A stretch of DNA of 64,000 bases. Source: Maniola hyperantus. Lineage: Eukaryota; Arthropoda; Insecta; Lepidoptera; Nymphalidae. Shown here piece by piece: positions 10,337-21,570 of the stretch. Positions within the stretch are counted from its first letter, which is position 1; every line of letters begins with the position of its first letter. Position numbers and translations under genes: made by a program. The stretch is from assembly GCF_902806685.2 (NCBI RefSeq), contig NC_048545.1:15585926-15649925 (forward strand), given 5' to 3'. Under the pieces are notes generated by a model. The model was not told the DNA's origin, did not search any database, and saw nothing but the letters and a program-made list of their open reading frames with translations.

Positions 10337-12677
10337 CTTAGTACTTCCTATATAGATAGTAGGTAGATTTAATTTGACTATAAAAATAAATCAAACAATT
10401 AGTTCGGGTGGTAAATTCTATTGTCCCTAATTAATTAAATCTGCCTCGACAGTCGACAGCTCGCGGCCGATGCTATTGCAATAAAATATTCGCTAATTGC
10501 GAACAACATGTTTGTTACCGCGTATAATTCAATACAGATAACATAATAGTAGTGCCGTGTTGTCGCTAGAAGTAGACTAGCAGTCTCGTAACTTCTAATA
10601 TCGGGTGTTGCTACCCCGATATACGAAACATTGTCATAGATAATTTAATAATAAGAAAAATAAAAAAGATAAGGTAAAAACTAAAAGGTACAAAAACTTA
10701 ATCCTATCTGTAAAATGTTTGAAAAAATAAAACTGACTGACGTGTATCGTATTAACGTACAATTTAATCCGCTAGGTCTAGAAACATGAGATTTTGCATG
10801 ACGTGCTTTGAGAAGTTCGACGTATAACAGCTCAAATTTCCATGTCAAGATACTTGAAATGCTGTAGATTTTTTTCTATAAAGTACCTGAGTAGAGCCGG
10901 GGCCCGGGGGGGGGGGGTCCAGCTAGCCCTAATGAATAAAAGAGGCTAGTTATCTTTGTGATGATATAGCAACGGTCGTGGGCTATGAGAGCGCGGAAAC
11001 CAATTAAGCTAGTTTTCTAGACCTGAGGCACCTTGAGTCGCGGCGGGCGGTAGCGCAGTGAAATAGTGGTTTTCTAATGTCACTTGACGCACTTGGCGCC
11101 AGAGTGCTACCTTGGTGTGCCCCTTTTGAGGATAGGATGCCGACGTGTACATATTTTTTTTTATTCGAAAGTCCAAACAACACCTAATTTTCATAGATAG
11201 GTAAGTAGTAGGTATAACTTGAAAAATGACAGACTTTCACAAACTTTCACTTTCTATTTTACCACCTTGGGGGTAGAATTTCCGAAAAACATGAACCATA
11301 TTCCTTCTTTTTCTACCAATGCTTTAAAAACTGCACCATGTTAATTAATTAAAGTTGTCTCAATCATCAACATCGCGGCAACAGTGCTTGTGCACACTCG
11401 TCGACACACACTTGGCGAAGTGGCGTGTGCACTGCTCGCTACGTTACACCGACTAGTGTGTACACACATACACACAGAATTATGTTCAGTAATAGGATTG
11501 TCTGGCAAACATATGATCGGATGTCTCGTACTTGCTTGTAATCTTTACAGTACTTAGAAACAGATCCTGACGGTCAGAATGGCTGACCACTTTGATTATA
11601 AAATTTCTCCCTATTTATCGAGGTACTATAATTACTTGATGTTAGGTACCAAATAGTACCAAATAGGTACTAAATCCTAGCATTTCTTAAACTTCCAAAT
11701 TCTCTGGTGGTCCAGCCATCCTGACGTTTAATGAATTTAGTTAAGAAATTGTATACAACAAAATCAGCCACATTCTTAATCATAGGGAAAAATTATAACA
11801 AAAGTTGTGACTAATACTATTATGAAGAGTTACCTAACTTACTCTACTCGAACTAGCGGCCAATGAACCTGATTATAGCTCTTTACATCTTTAAGTTTTG
11901 TCGCCAGCTCTATGCTGAGTTTCCGAGTTGTACATTATCATCTTATCTCAGTCAAGTTATAGTGAGCGTGGGAAATACAGTGTTCGCAATTAGTGGATAG
12001 GCAGTACATTGGCCGGTGCCAACGATATAAGTGTACTACTAGATGGGACGCTTCATAATCGCAACATGTTCCGTCGAACATCGGTGTCCGCATTCCTGTC
12101 AAACGTAATCCGCATTAGGCGCATCTTTTGTGCATAGAATTTCCGAAAAATCTTGAAATACACTAGGTATATTTCTTGTTTTTTAACCAAAGAACAGATG
12201 TCTTTATTTTTCACCTATGTTTAACCAATGCTTTAAAACTGCACCATGTTAATTAATTACATGACGTGCTTGTCTGTATCTACGGACATAGATAATTATG
12301 TTAGAACAGACAAAAGTTAAAAGCTATCTATGTGAATAATGATTTAGAGTTTACTTAATTTAATTTGTACAAACGGACTGCGTCTAAAGTGGACTGTGAC
12401 TCGTGACAGGAGTGCGGACACCGATATTCGTTGGAACATGTCACTATGAAGCGCCGCACCTAGTGGAACACATGACATCGCTGGCGGGCGCGTTGTCGGT
12501 GCAGTGTGCAGTGTGCAGAGTGCAGTGTGCACTTTGTGGCTTATCGTAGATTTCATTAATTGGACACCACCCATCGCCAGTATTTTACAGTACACAAAAT
12601 AAACCAAAGAATTTATTTACACGACTATGTGAAAACAGAAAACAGAAAATTAACTGTATATCTACTCATAGATATAA
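10337..12677. other. unassigned DNA, poly-G run and a diverged repeat pair
   Basis: No gene. A 12-base G run lies at 10906-10917. Two related stretches, about 11270-11357 and 12133-12262, share TAGAATTTCCGAAAAA, then CCAATGCTTTAAAA and CTGCACCATGTTAATTAATT. GTGCAGTGTGCAGTGTGCAG near 12500 is a short 7-bp array. Confidence 0.4.
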
Positions 12678-12883
12678 CTAGCTGAGACCCGCTACTTCGT
12701 CCGCGTGGGTTTAAGTTTTTCAAAAGTCTTTGATCTTTCGGGATAAAACGTAGCCTATGTCCTTCCCCGGGATTTAAGCTAACTCTGTACCAAATTTCAT
12801 CAAAATCGGGTAAACTGTTGGGCCGTGAAAAGCTAGCAGACAGACAGACAGACACCCTTTCATATTTATATTATTAGTATGGA
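12678..12883 (-). mobile_element. Helitron-like element, full-length non-autonomous
   Basis: Read on minus, it starts TCCATACTAATAATATAAAT and ends in the hairpin CGCGGACGAAGTAGCG followed by CTAG. Flanking bases are A before the TC and T after the CTAG, as expected for Helitron insertion between A and T. Internal words on plus: CTTCCCCGGGATTTAAGCTA, CTGTACCAAATTTCATCAAA, GGGCCGTGAAAAGCTAGC and a GACAGACAGACAGACA run. It is 206 bp and non-coding, so it would need an outside Rep/helicase protein. This is the best reference copy in the window. Confidence 0.8.
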
Positions 12884-13059
12884 TAGTATTTGTTCACTCC
12901 AAGAGGCTAGCCTAGCTAAATAAATAACCGAACAGACATATCACTGTGATGTCTAGTGTATCGCTATGGAGTATGGAGTATGGAGGAGTACAGAAACGGA
13001 TTAATTCCTAACGATGGCATCGTCCGCGTCTGCAGTAATCGGCAATGCATGCTCGGTGC

Positions 13060-13104
13060 ACAGCCGCTCCGCTCCGCTCCGCACCGCACCGCGCCGCGTC
13101 GGGT
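13060..13104. repeat. (CCGCT)n/(CCGCACCG)n run
   Basis: Short 5-bp array CCGCTCCGCTCCGCTCCGCA drifting to CCGCACCGCGCC. The open frames on both strands across it are compositional. Confidence 0.8.
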
Positions 13105-13235
13105 GTTGCGGTGAACTGTACGCCTCGATGAAGGCAATGCAGTCCTATGCAACTGCACTATCCAAGGAGGATAATTCTATGAGTTTGATTGGTAACCTAG
13201 ATTGTGGACTGTTGAAATCTCTTTAGGTTTACCTA

Positions 13236-13360
13236 TAATAGTACGCGACAGGTCGAAATGACAATCGGGGTATGTAGCGGGGGGATGCCTCGTACACCCG
13301 TATGTCGCACCGGGATAGCGCGGGGGCTGTGCGGGTGTGCGGGGCATCCCGATTGTCATT
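13236..13360. mobile_element. GC-rich hairpin element, copy B (one arm truncated)
   Basis: Left arm TAGTACGCGACAGGTCGAAA then ATGACAATCGGGGTATG; inner block GCGGGTGTGCGGGGCATCCC; the right arm stops at GATTGTCATT, so the terminal CGACCTGTCGCGTACTA part is missing. Same family as 1555-1720. Confidence 0.75.
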
Positions 13361-13526
13361 ATTTTATTCACCAGACTGCATTCACCTTAAATATCTGCAT
13401 TATAGAAAAGCGATAAATTTACATTCTATGGCTGCGGGGTTTTTGACTTATGGGACGTATGAAAGGGAAGGGAATAGATGAATGCAGCTCGGTTGAATCG
13501 ACCCCGTGTCCGCTGCACTCGGCCGT

Positions 13527-13594
13527 GCGTGCTCGCTGCTCGCTGCTCGCTGCTCGCTACTCGCTGCTCGCTGCTCGCTGCTCGCTGCTCCGCG
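13527..13594. repeat. heptamer array (TGCTCGC)n
   Basis: About nine 7-bp units TGCTCGC with one TACTCGC variant. The two 89-115-residue open frames crossing it owe their length to the array and are not credible genes. Confidence 0.9.
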
Positions 13595-14448
13595 CTGCGA
13601 TTTCAATGCCGTATTCCAAATGCAAATACGTACCTTTTTCTTTATTATCCTTATTTAAAAACTTTATCATTGAGACAGAGTTTCCACGTTACAACAAAAA
13701 CACACACACTTTCATATGAAACTCGGCGGTTGCTCGCTCATAAACATTTTCAGCACCAGAAAAACCGCCGCGTCATTGCGTTGCTGGGATTTTGGAGTTT
13801 GAAAACATGCCTCTTAAGAATATAAACAAATATCCCCATGTTGTTCTACTGTGTGGAAAAAAAGATCTTGCTCAAAAAAGCAACTTAAAGTGTCATCAAT
13901 GTACCCTTCATCTTTGAACGAAAATCATCACTTTATTCGTTATGCTCAGTAGATAATTATGTTATCATCTATATTCTATGTGAGTATGTCATTGCAGCAA
14001 AAGATAAACTAATATCACTTTAAATAAAATTATTGTATCAAGAACGACATTTTTTATGTTCTCATAAAAATAAAATTGTGTTTATTATTTTTGTTCTAAT
14101 GTCGTTTATTATTATGAGTGTTAGTGGGTGTTTGTGTTAAAATGTAACGTTTGTCGTAATATTCTATAGACACACGATGGCGTCTATATTTCAGCACATT
14201 GTTCTATCTCCCAAGTGGGCGGTGTCTCGTTTTCGTTTCGTCATGTGACTTTATTGACGATCTAGTGCGACTTTACTGACGAGCGACAGAGTTGCGACAG
14301 ATTGACGACTCAAGTGATTTATTGACACCGTTACGCTGAGCTGTTAGATGTGTTAGATACTCTGTTATGTTTTGTCTTTTCATTACTCATGATGAAGAAA
14401 TTTTTGTTGCTTTTATCGAAGATGTAGATCATTGTATTTTAAATAAAA
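13595..14448. other. unassigned AT-rich DNA
   Basis: No gene or clear repeat. A weak inverted word pair (AACGACATT / AATGTCGTT) flanks an AT-rich stretch near 14043-14110. Confidence 0.35.
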
Positions 14449-14652
14449 CCGGCGGGGTGATTACGTAAAACGGTGCAGTAGCGACAGCAACACGACAGCA
14501 GTAGCAGTACGACAGTTAATTTGCTGTCTCTCTTCTTCTTATTTTGCTTTGTGGCTATTGCTGTCTCTCTCTAGTCGCTGTTCTGACAGCAATGTTCGCG
14601 AGATTTACGCCTGTCGCAAGCCTGTCACCATATACATAATCACCCCGCTGCC
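14449..14652. mobile_element. TIR element (MITE-like), GGCGGGGTGATTA ends
   Basis: The left end CGGCGGGGTGATTACGTA and the right end, in reverse GGCAGCGGGGTGATTATGTA, form imperfect terminal inverted repeats. Similarity continues inward: GGTGCAGTAGCGACAG against GGTGACAGGCTTGCGACAGG, and CGACAGCA words on both sides. About 204 bp, non-coding. The right end abuts another repeat directly. Confidence 0.6.
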
Positions 14653-14712
14653 GCGCCGGTCAAGTGCGAATCGGACTTGCACGAGAAGTGTTCTGTACCT
14701 TCGTACAAGAAA
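14653..14712 (+). mobile_element. GGTTCCGTA repeat family, end fragment
   Basis: GCCGGTCAAGTGCGAATCGG, ACTTGCACGAGAAGTGTTC and TGTACC match the left end of the copy at 44354. It is squeezed between the MITE-like element and a LINE 3' end. Confidence 0.65.
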
Positions 14713-14715
14713 TAA

Positions 14716-14912
14716 GAAGGCCCCCACTAAGTGGACAGACGACATCAAACGATTCGCAAGGACTATGAAGCCACTGAATTCAGGCGGCGCAAGACCGTGG
14801 CGTGTGGAACAATAGACATAGGTCTGTGGACATAGGTCAGTGGACATAGGTCTCTTGTAGAGACCTATGTCCAGCAGTGGACGTCTATCGGTTGACGATG
14901 ATGATGATCAAT
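14716..14912 (+). mobile_element. LINE 3' end (RTE-like) with internal triplication
   Basis: A short coding remnant reads TKWTDDIKRFA, matching the RW-x-DDI-x-R motif of the RTE-like C-terminus, followed by GGCGGCGCAAGACCGTGGCG, GTGTGGAAC, CCTATGTCCAGCAGTGGACG, TCTATCGGTTGACG and a GATGATGATGAT tail. Inside, GTGGACATAGGTC-type words are repeated three times (about 14812-14855), and the last copy forms a 14-bp stem (14842-14855 with 14859-14872). Confidence 0.75.
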
Positions 14913-15054
14913 GAATTAAGGTTTCACTTCTTATTTAATGGTTTAACGATACTAACTTACCCTAGAGGTAATCGGGCTGAAGGTGATCAACTCCCAGCGA
15001 GGTACTCGTATCTTATACCATATTCCACTTTGCCCTCTTGTTTATTCATTATAG

Positions 15055-15180
15055 GCACACGCTTCCCCACAATCACACCTGATGGAAAGTGATGATGTCG
15101 CCTAAGATAGGATGCGTTAACCTAGAAGATGCCTATTCAAGTATTCACTCTTGTTACCTCAAAAGTGTAGAAGAGGGAAC
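15055..15180 (+). mobile_element. LINE-like fragment (AAGTGATGATG family)
   Basis: CACACCTGATGGAAAGTGATG then CGCCTAAGATAGGATGCG and CCTAGAAGATGCCTATTC, ending in CACTCTTG. The same words occur in reverse at 19812-19918. I read it as a non-LTR retrotransposon fragment; the clade is unknown. Confidence 0.5.
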
Positions 15181-15313
15181 AAGGAGATACATTTTTAAAT
15201 TACTTAAACAAGAGGAGTTGGAGTTACTGCTTCGCAAGACAATGACGTCACAGTTAATGATGTACAATGAATAATTAAAAACCCATTTGTCGATGGATTG
15301 AGTAGGTCTTTAC

Positions 15314-15368
15314 ACGCCGCATGCCGCACTCCGCACTCCGCATGCCGGTCCGCACTCCGCATGCCGGG
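15314..15368. repeat. heptamer array (CCGCACT/CCGCATG)n
   Basis: About seven 7-bp units alternating CCGCACT and CCGCATG with small interruptions. Confidence 0.85.
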
Positions 15369-17363
15369 CACGTCGCACATTAATACAGCGCCGCCGTCCT
15401 AATCATCGTCTTTTACAAAATGGAGAGCCATTTCACAATTTCTATCTCTGCTTTTATTAAATGTCATTTCAAATTAATTGGTTACGTGACTTGTTCAAAA
15501 ATTTTGAGATAATGACGACGTAATGACTTGAAGTTTAAAAATAATTAACATTTACAAGAAATAACGTACCTACTTATTTAAATTTGGTTCGGTTAAAAGT
15601 GTTTTCGAAAAGTAATAAAATTATATTATAAGGGTTTATAATACATAGATCTAAAGTCTAATCATTGTAAAAAAATTCTTGAACATAATATTTTGCTTAT
15701 TGTATTAAAACTTACTGAATAATTGTAATTTCAGTTTAAAATACCTACTTTTGGTTTCTTATTTCATTTTATTCGATGCCAAGTAAACCGTCTCACTTGG
15801 TACTTGGTAGTTGTAATGATGAAGTCTCAGATGGAAGCAAAGACATTTGGTAGAATTTAAATTATACCTATGTATGTATGTCCAATACTATACCTGATGA
15901 AAATCGAATCCCACCTCCATCCCCACTTAAGAGGTCACAGCGCTAACCACTGTGCCAGAGAGTTCGCCAACATTTTATAAGATTTTCCTAATGAAAAACG
16001 ATTAAATTGGTTCAGGAATACATTCCACGTAGGTACTTATCCACTTTTCCAATTGCCATGAAAGAATTTCATTTCTCTAATTTTATTGTAATGCCGGCAA
16101 AATATGCGAAATTAAAGATTCAAGCGGTCCGTGGAAATGAGTTCGGTATTTGAGTCCAATTGGATCGGGACCCTATCAGGTCACCGGTCACGTACATCTG
16201 AATACACCCCCGACCTCGCAAGCCTCTTTATAATCCTCTTTAACATCAATTACGATGAATTTGACAGCTCTTAATACGTATCTATTGATATTATTCAAAT
16301 TAACCTTCCCTAACCAGTCATATTATTATCCAAACTGTATTAAATCTAAAACTAAGTATTAACGATTTCAGAGAATCACTAAAAATTCATACATTTTCAG
16401 TGCCGAAATAGTTAGGGCGCGACAAACCAAAGGTTTGCTTGTAATAAATTCAATTCAAAGGTTTGCTTAATATACTAATATTCATAAAATTTAAATTTAG
16501 TTCACACGTTAGTGTTTTGTGTTTGTCTGTTTTAGTTATAATTCTGAGTCAAAACAATCTTATACTTTACCGACAATAATAAAATTAGTGTAGGCTGAAA
16601 CTGTACAGAAGCCAAATAATAATAATTTGTTTATTATCAACTCTAAAAGGTACATCTTAACAGCATCAGCATAAAAAATATAAACAGTATTTTCAAACAT
16701 AAGAAGATAAATCTTACAATAATATAATTGCGGTGAAATAACTTTACACAAACAACTACTTAGTTTCAAATACTTTCCTCTGGTTCTGTTTTTTTTTCAA
16801 ACTTTCTTCAATAAAAATGATCGATGATCCTGAACATCCCCTAATTTTGTAACTTTGTCCACAAAGTTTTGCCGCCCTCTCGAGTCTCTTATATTTTTGC
16901 CAGTTAAATAGATTGGAACCCTTCAAGGTAACAACCCTTTTCAGCGAGCCCCGAACATAATCAGTTATTTGGACACTAAACAAGTTTTAATCCATTTAAC
17001 TCCGAAATGAGAATTCGGATGCTGAGTTACAGAAGCTCCTTTGTCCCGCAGACGGCAACTCGAGAATGTTGCCTCTTTTAATAAAAGGCTCGGGAATTAA
17101 TTCGCACTTAGCGCATTCTTTAACGTTTATGTTAATTTTAAATAAGTGCCTTTTTAGTAAAGTTTTTGTTTTCTAAACTCTCGATTCTTTAATGAAAAAT
17201 TTCATTTATTTTTTCTTTTGTCAGCTACAATAATTTTCTTATCTAAATCAAAACAAATTCAATTTCGTTTTTATTGTTAGAATGATTTTAATATTACTAT
17301 ATTTTTATTTAGGACGATCAAAATAATGCGTATCATTAGTCCTCTATTCTGTCCAATCAAGAC
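15369..17363. other. unassigned AT-rich DNA
   Basis: No gene. Near 15900-15975 GGTCACAGCGCTAACCACTG could be a decayed tRNA-like SINE head on minus, but it is too weak to call. Minus-strand open frames at 16560-16983 show no recognisable family. Confidence 0.35.
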
Positions 17364-17613
17364 TCATCATCATCAGAAGGCGTTGACTATATCTACCACG
17401 CTAGCCAAGTGCGGATTGGTAGACTTCACACACGTTTGAGAAAATTCTGGATGCATTTTCCTCAAGATGTTTTCCTTCGCCGTTATAGCAAGTTATATTT
17501 GATTTAATTTCTTAAAATGCACATAAATTTGAATGCGTGCCCGAGATCAAACCCAGATTCCCCAACTAGAATGCTGACGTCTTAACCACTAGGCTACTAC
17601 TGCTTATTATTAC
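17364..17613 (-). mobile_element. SINE family 1, near full length
   Basis: On plus, from its tail: CATCATCATCAGAAGG, CCACGCTAGCCAAGTGCGGA, TTGGTAGACTTCACACACG, AAGATGTTTTCCTTCGCCG, then the head in reverse with B box GAGATCAAACCC and CTTAACCACTAGGCTACTAC (A box). Directly followed by a Helitron-like element. Confidence 0.8.
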
Positions 17614-17618
17614 TTAAT

Positions 17619-18230
17619 ATAAAATTCAAAGTCCTGACTGACTGACTGACATAGATATCAACGCACAGCCTAAACCGCTGGTCTTAAAGACGTGAAATTC
17701 GGAGGGTCTATTCTTTGTACAGAGTAAGTATTCACTAAGAAAGGATTTTTCGAAATTCCACCCCTAAGTGGGTTAAATGGGGGATGGAAGTTTGTATGAA
17801 AGTCGGTCATTTTTCAAGTTTTTTTGCATGAAAATTGGTATTTGGGTTTTCGATTACATATGAAGAAATACGTGTTTCAGGATTTTAGGAAAATTTGCCC
17901 ATAAGGGTGGTAAAATAGGGGATGTAAGTTTTTATGGGAAAGTTTTAATTATTGATATTATAATTGACTTGAAATTTGGCAAGTAGGTTTTTTCTTGAGG
18001 TTAGGTGTCAGCTAAGAAACGACTATGAGAAAATCCCCCCCCTCCCCCCCCCCCCCCCCCCCCTCCCCTCCCCCCTCCCCCCCTAAAGGAGTGAAATGGG
18101 GGTTGGAAGGTTATATGTGTTATTCGGTGCTGTTCAGAGTGCGTGTCCTGATGTTATAATGTTTGTTTCTGAAAAAAAATCTCATTTGTTTCCTGTAGAC
18201 CACGCGGGCGAAGCCGCGGGCAGAAGCTAG
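17619..18230 (+). mobile_element. Helitron-like element with poly-C expansion
   Basis: 5' part has CTGACTGACTGACTGACA and ATCAACGCACAGCCTAAACC; the middle has AGAAAGGATTTTTCGAAATT and CCCCTAAGTGGGTTAAATGG blocks repeated in variant form near 17740, 17900 and 18085; the 3' end is CCACGCGGGCGAAGCCGCGG then CTAG at 18227-18230 followed by T. About 610 bp, much longer than the 206-234-bp copies because of repeated internal blocks and a 50-base C-rich run. Non-coding. Confidence 0.75.
18035..18083. repeat. poly-C tract
   Basis: About 49 bases of C with four or five single T interruptions, including at least 19 consecutive C. Such runs are prone to sequencing and assembly error, so the exact length is unsafe. 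Confidence 0.9.
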
Positions 18231-18964
18231 TATTACTTATTTAGAATCTACTATGAAATAATGTCGTTGATTGAGACAACCGGGACGTGGACGATTACAG
18301 TCACCTTTGACTTTAATTAGATCTACTCAAGCGGATACAGATATCCTCGTTAAGCAAGTAGGTACCTCCCTTCAAGTGCGTCTCTCAACGGATTCATTCA
18401 TACCACGAACAGGTTGAGATAGAAATAAATCTAAAGGCAGATAATCTCCATTGAGAAGAGCAAGCTGCAGTGAATGCGAGCCCGATGCTCATTGAGAACA
18501 TTACCGTCTGACCACTCATTCATATCTGGTAATAGCTCTATACAGGCTCTGTAGAAATGCATAAAAGAATTGGAGTTGGTATTAGTGAAACTGATAAACA
18601 CATTTTCGTATTTATAATATCAGTATGGATTGTAGAGATTTATACGAAATATGGATAGATTGTACCTTCACATAAATTGTGCACTGACAAAGTCGCGAAC
18701 GACGTGTTGTGAGAGATACGATCAGTCGCTCTCCGGGGTCCGTGTGACGTCACGGCGGCTGCGAGCTATGAGCTAGATGATATCTCGAGAGCTCTCGCAG
18801 ATGATATCTGTATACAGGGGGCTACAGTTTGCGGATGGCGAAGTGATTTGAAAGTTTTATCAATAACTTAACGCTTGTTCAGAAATTGAATGTGCAGTTA
18901 ACTTGATAATATCTTTACGTCCGTACTAACAATCGTCGTATACTTAAATAAAAAAAATAGAAAA
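18231..18964. other. unassigned DNA
   Basis: No gene. GATGATATCTCGAGAGCTCT followed by CGCAGATGATATCTG near 18777-18815 is a short direct repeat of GATGATATCT around a palindrome. Confidence 0.35.
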
Positions 18965-19114
18965 CTTGCACGCCTGAGAATTCTCCATAGATGTGTGAAG
19001 TCTGCCATTCTGCACTTGACCAGCACGGTGGACAATGGGCTGAACCCTTCTCAATATGAAAGGGGACCCGTGCTCAGTAATGAACCGGTGATGGGTAGAT
19101 GATTATGATGATGA
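18965..19114 (+). mobile_element. SINE family 1, 5'-truncated
   Basis: Begins at CTTGCACGCCTGAGAATTCT and continues through GTGTGAAGTCTGCCATTCTG, GACCCGTGCTCAGTAATGAA, CCGGTGATGGG and a GATGATTATGATGATGA tail. The tRNA-like head is missing. Confidence 0.8.
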
Positions 19115-19337
19115 AGTAGTATTTATTGAAAAGTTGTAATAAAATTTTCAGCACATTCAATCACAAACATAACTTGTTATTCGAACCCACAAAATATTCC
19201 TCCCGGAATATTGCACGAGACTGTGCTCGTGTTATTATAGCACGTGTAGTAATATATGTGGGAGGAGATAAATACGCGATTCAAAGTCGCGGCGAACCGC
19301 TGACAAACGAGCTACGATCGACTTTATATCTTGTACG

Positions 19338-19394
19338 AGGGCACGGAATCCTTCGTGTGGAAGTTCGACTCGCACTTGGCCGGTTTTTTAGAAT
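19338..19394 (-). mobile_element. GGTTCCGTA repeat family, end fragment
   Basis: GGCACGGAATCCTTCGTGTG, then GTTCGACTCGCACTTGGCCG and GTTTTTTAG: the reverse of the family's left end. Confidence 0.65.
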
Positions 19395-19501
19395 TTGAAT
19401 AATCATACTACATCCACCAACAAACCATCAACAAACAATAAAATTAATATCGAATTTAGATGAAGCAATAAGTAGGTTTTACCACAGATTAGAGATTGTA
19501 C

Positions 19502-19806
19502 ACCTTAATCAACCCATCGTCGGCTCACTACAAAGCACGGGCTCCCTCTCAGTATGAGAAGGGTTTGGCCATAGTCCACCATGCCGGCCATGTGCGGATT
19601 GGCAGACTTCGCACGCCTTTGAGAACATTATGTAGAACTTTCAAGCATGCAGGTTTCCTCACGATGTTTGCTTTCAACGTTAAAGCGAGTGATATTTAAT
19701 TTCTTAAAAATGCACAGAACTCTGGAAAGCTAGAGATGCGTTGTCCGGGATCGAATCTCCAACCTCCCGGATACGAGGTGAACTTCCTAATCACTAGGCT
19801 ATCATG
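19502..19806 (-). mobile_element. SINE family 1, near full length
   Basis: Plus-strand order is tail to head: CAACCCATCGTCGGCTCACT, ATGCCGGCCATGTGCGGATT, GGCAGACTTCGCACGCC, CAGGTTTCCTCACGATGTTT, then CCGGGATCGAATCTCCAACC (reverse B box) and CCTAATCACTAGGCTATCAT (reverse A box). The 67-residue open frame over it is meaningless. Confidence 0.85.
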
Positions 19807-19811
19807 GTCTT

Positions 19812-19918
19812 TCAAACATTGTACATTGTCAAGAGTGAATAGGCATCTTCTGGGCAAGCGCGCTCCACCTTAGGCATCATCACTTGCTCGTCTGATTGCA
19901 GCCAAGCGCTACTCTATA
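19812..19918 (-). mobile_element. LINE-like fragment (AAGTGATGATG family)
   Basis: CAAGAGTGAATAGGCATCTT, CTGGGCAAGCGCGCTCCACC and TTAGGCATCATCACTTGC are the reverse of the words at 15055-15180. Adjacent to the SINE. Confidence 0.55.
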
Positions 19919-20384
19919 ATATAAAAAAAAATGAGACGATAAATCCTAGTCATTAAAGTTGACATAATAATCCTTATTTAGCAAAAATCGCCAGCCATAC
20001 ATCATGTGTCAGCCACGCTCTACTGCGCTCTACCGGTTAGCGGACTAGACTGGGCTTCATAAATACTCAGTTATTGGTAGTAATAGGTTTTATTTCGCCA
20101 TTCGTCATTTCTGTCCGCGTCGGTTTTGGAGAATTCTCCGCGGCGCCATTTATCATGGCTCTACAAGGCTTCAACTATGACCTCATTCCTGGCAATAAAT
20201 CTATTACTTGTCTTTACCATACGCAGATAAAATTAACCGTTCAGTATGTAGTATTCTATTGTATCTACTCACCGGCGATGTCTTTATATAGTTACAGTAC
20301 TTTTAAGTTTCATGTTTCATGTTTCACGTTTTTAACTTATTTATATTATCTCTATCTATCAAGTATATAAAAATGTGATTGACA

Positions 20385-20535
20385 CTCATCCCCTTAAGCA
20401 ATTTCGACGAAATTTGGTACAGAAATAGTTTACATCTCGGGTATGGATATACGCTTTATCTCGGAAAATCAAAGAATTCCCATAGGACATTTAGAAAACC
20501 TTAAATCCACGTGGACATGTCCGTAAACTTAATAA
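20385..20535 (+). mobile_element. Helitron-like fragment, degenerate
   Basis: GACGAAATTTGGTACAGAAA, then TCGGAAAATCAAAGAATTCC, CATAGGACATTTAGAAAACC and TTAAATCCACGTGGACATG match the body of the TCCATACTAATA Helitron group in forward orientation. Both termini are lost. Confidence 0.55.
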
Positions 20536-21245
20536 GAAATCGAGAAGTTCTAGCCTCTGGAATTACAGTTCTAACTATTGATTTTTTTTTAGCTTAAATG
20601 GCCAGAACAGAACTATCATCAGTATGAGGAACTATAGAACGGAGCTGCATGCGTACAGAACTTTCTTTTGTTTTGCTTTGCTCGAAATGATCTGCTACCG
20701 AAAGTTAGCAGAGCATTATTTTAACTGCAATTTTTTTGGTTAAATTGCCATACCTAACTATCTTTAAAAAGTACCAAGAAATATAGAATTTTTCTGCATG
20801 CGAATCCTTTTTATTTTTGGTCTGCTGGCACATGCTCTGCTAAGTTCACGGACACCACGTGGACGAAGTGATCAGCATCACCATGAGCAGTATGAATATG
20901 AGTTTGTCCCAAAATGCTAATGTAACTTTGTTCGATGTGGATGAGGGGCACCATGATTCATGATGGCACCTGTGGCACAATGAGCATCGCGTCGACTGTC
21001 ACGTGTGTGTAGAGCGGCAATCAAACATGCAAATGGCAACAACTTTCCCGCGCTCGGTTACCGTTCCAATAATTTAATCAAGCGTCGCCGCTACAAGATC
21101 TGCGCCTCCCGCGCCTATAAATCATTGGGTGGCTGCTGGACCAGGAGACTCATCTCCTGGCAGAGCGGCTATAGGGAATATTTTCATATCGAGATTTTGG
21201 TCTCGTATTTCAATAAGCCTTTGTACCTATGCACTGGACTATAAT
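20536..21245. other. unassigned DNA
   Basis: No gene or clear repeat. Open frame 21005-21244 has no recognisable family. Confidence 0.35.
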
Positions 21246-21570
21246 ATCTTCTACACGCCACGGTCTTGCACCGTCTGAATCCAGGGACTCCCTGCGACTC
21301 GTTCGATGTCGTCTGTCCACCTAGTTGGGGTCGGGGTTTGCCAACGCTGCGTTTTCCGGTGCGAGGTCGCCATTCCAGCACCTTGGGACCGCAACGTCTT
21401 TCGGTTTTTCGAACTATGTATCCTGCTCATTGACACTTCGGTTTCGCAACCCGCTGATCTATGTCGGGTACTCTAGTTCTCCTACGGATCTCCTCATTTC
21501 TGATTTGATCACGTAGAGAAGCTTCAAGCATAGCTCTCTCCATCGTCTACTGAATGACTCAGAGCTGTAG
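21246..21570 (-). mobile_element. LINE 3' fragment (RTE-like), coding remnant
   Basis: On minus, the frame reads TRWTDDIERVAGSPWIQTVQ with DRGV following, the diagnostic RTE-like C-terminus. Upstream on minus are GAGAGAGCTATGCTTGAAGC and the TACGTGATCAAATCAGAAAT words (the LGVSLRDxI region of the protein). The CCAGCAGTGG/GATGAT 3' tail is absent, and frameshifts break the frame. Confidence 0.75.

Noticed and set aside
13450..13825. Ala/Ser/Arg-rich open frames of 89 and 115 residues
   Set aside because: Their length comes from the (TGCTCGC)n array; downstream residues show no family.
15900..15975. Decayed SINE head on minus
   Set aside because: Only a partial A-box-like GCTAACCACTGTGCC is visible; no body or tail follows.
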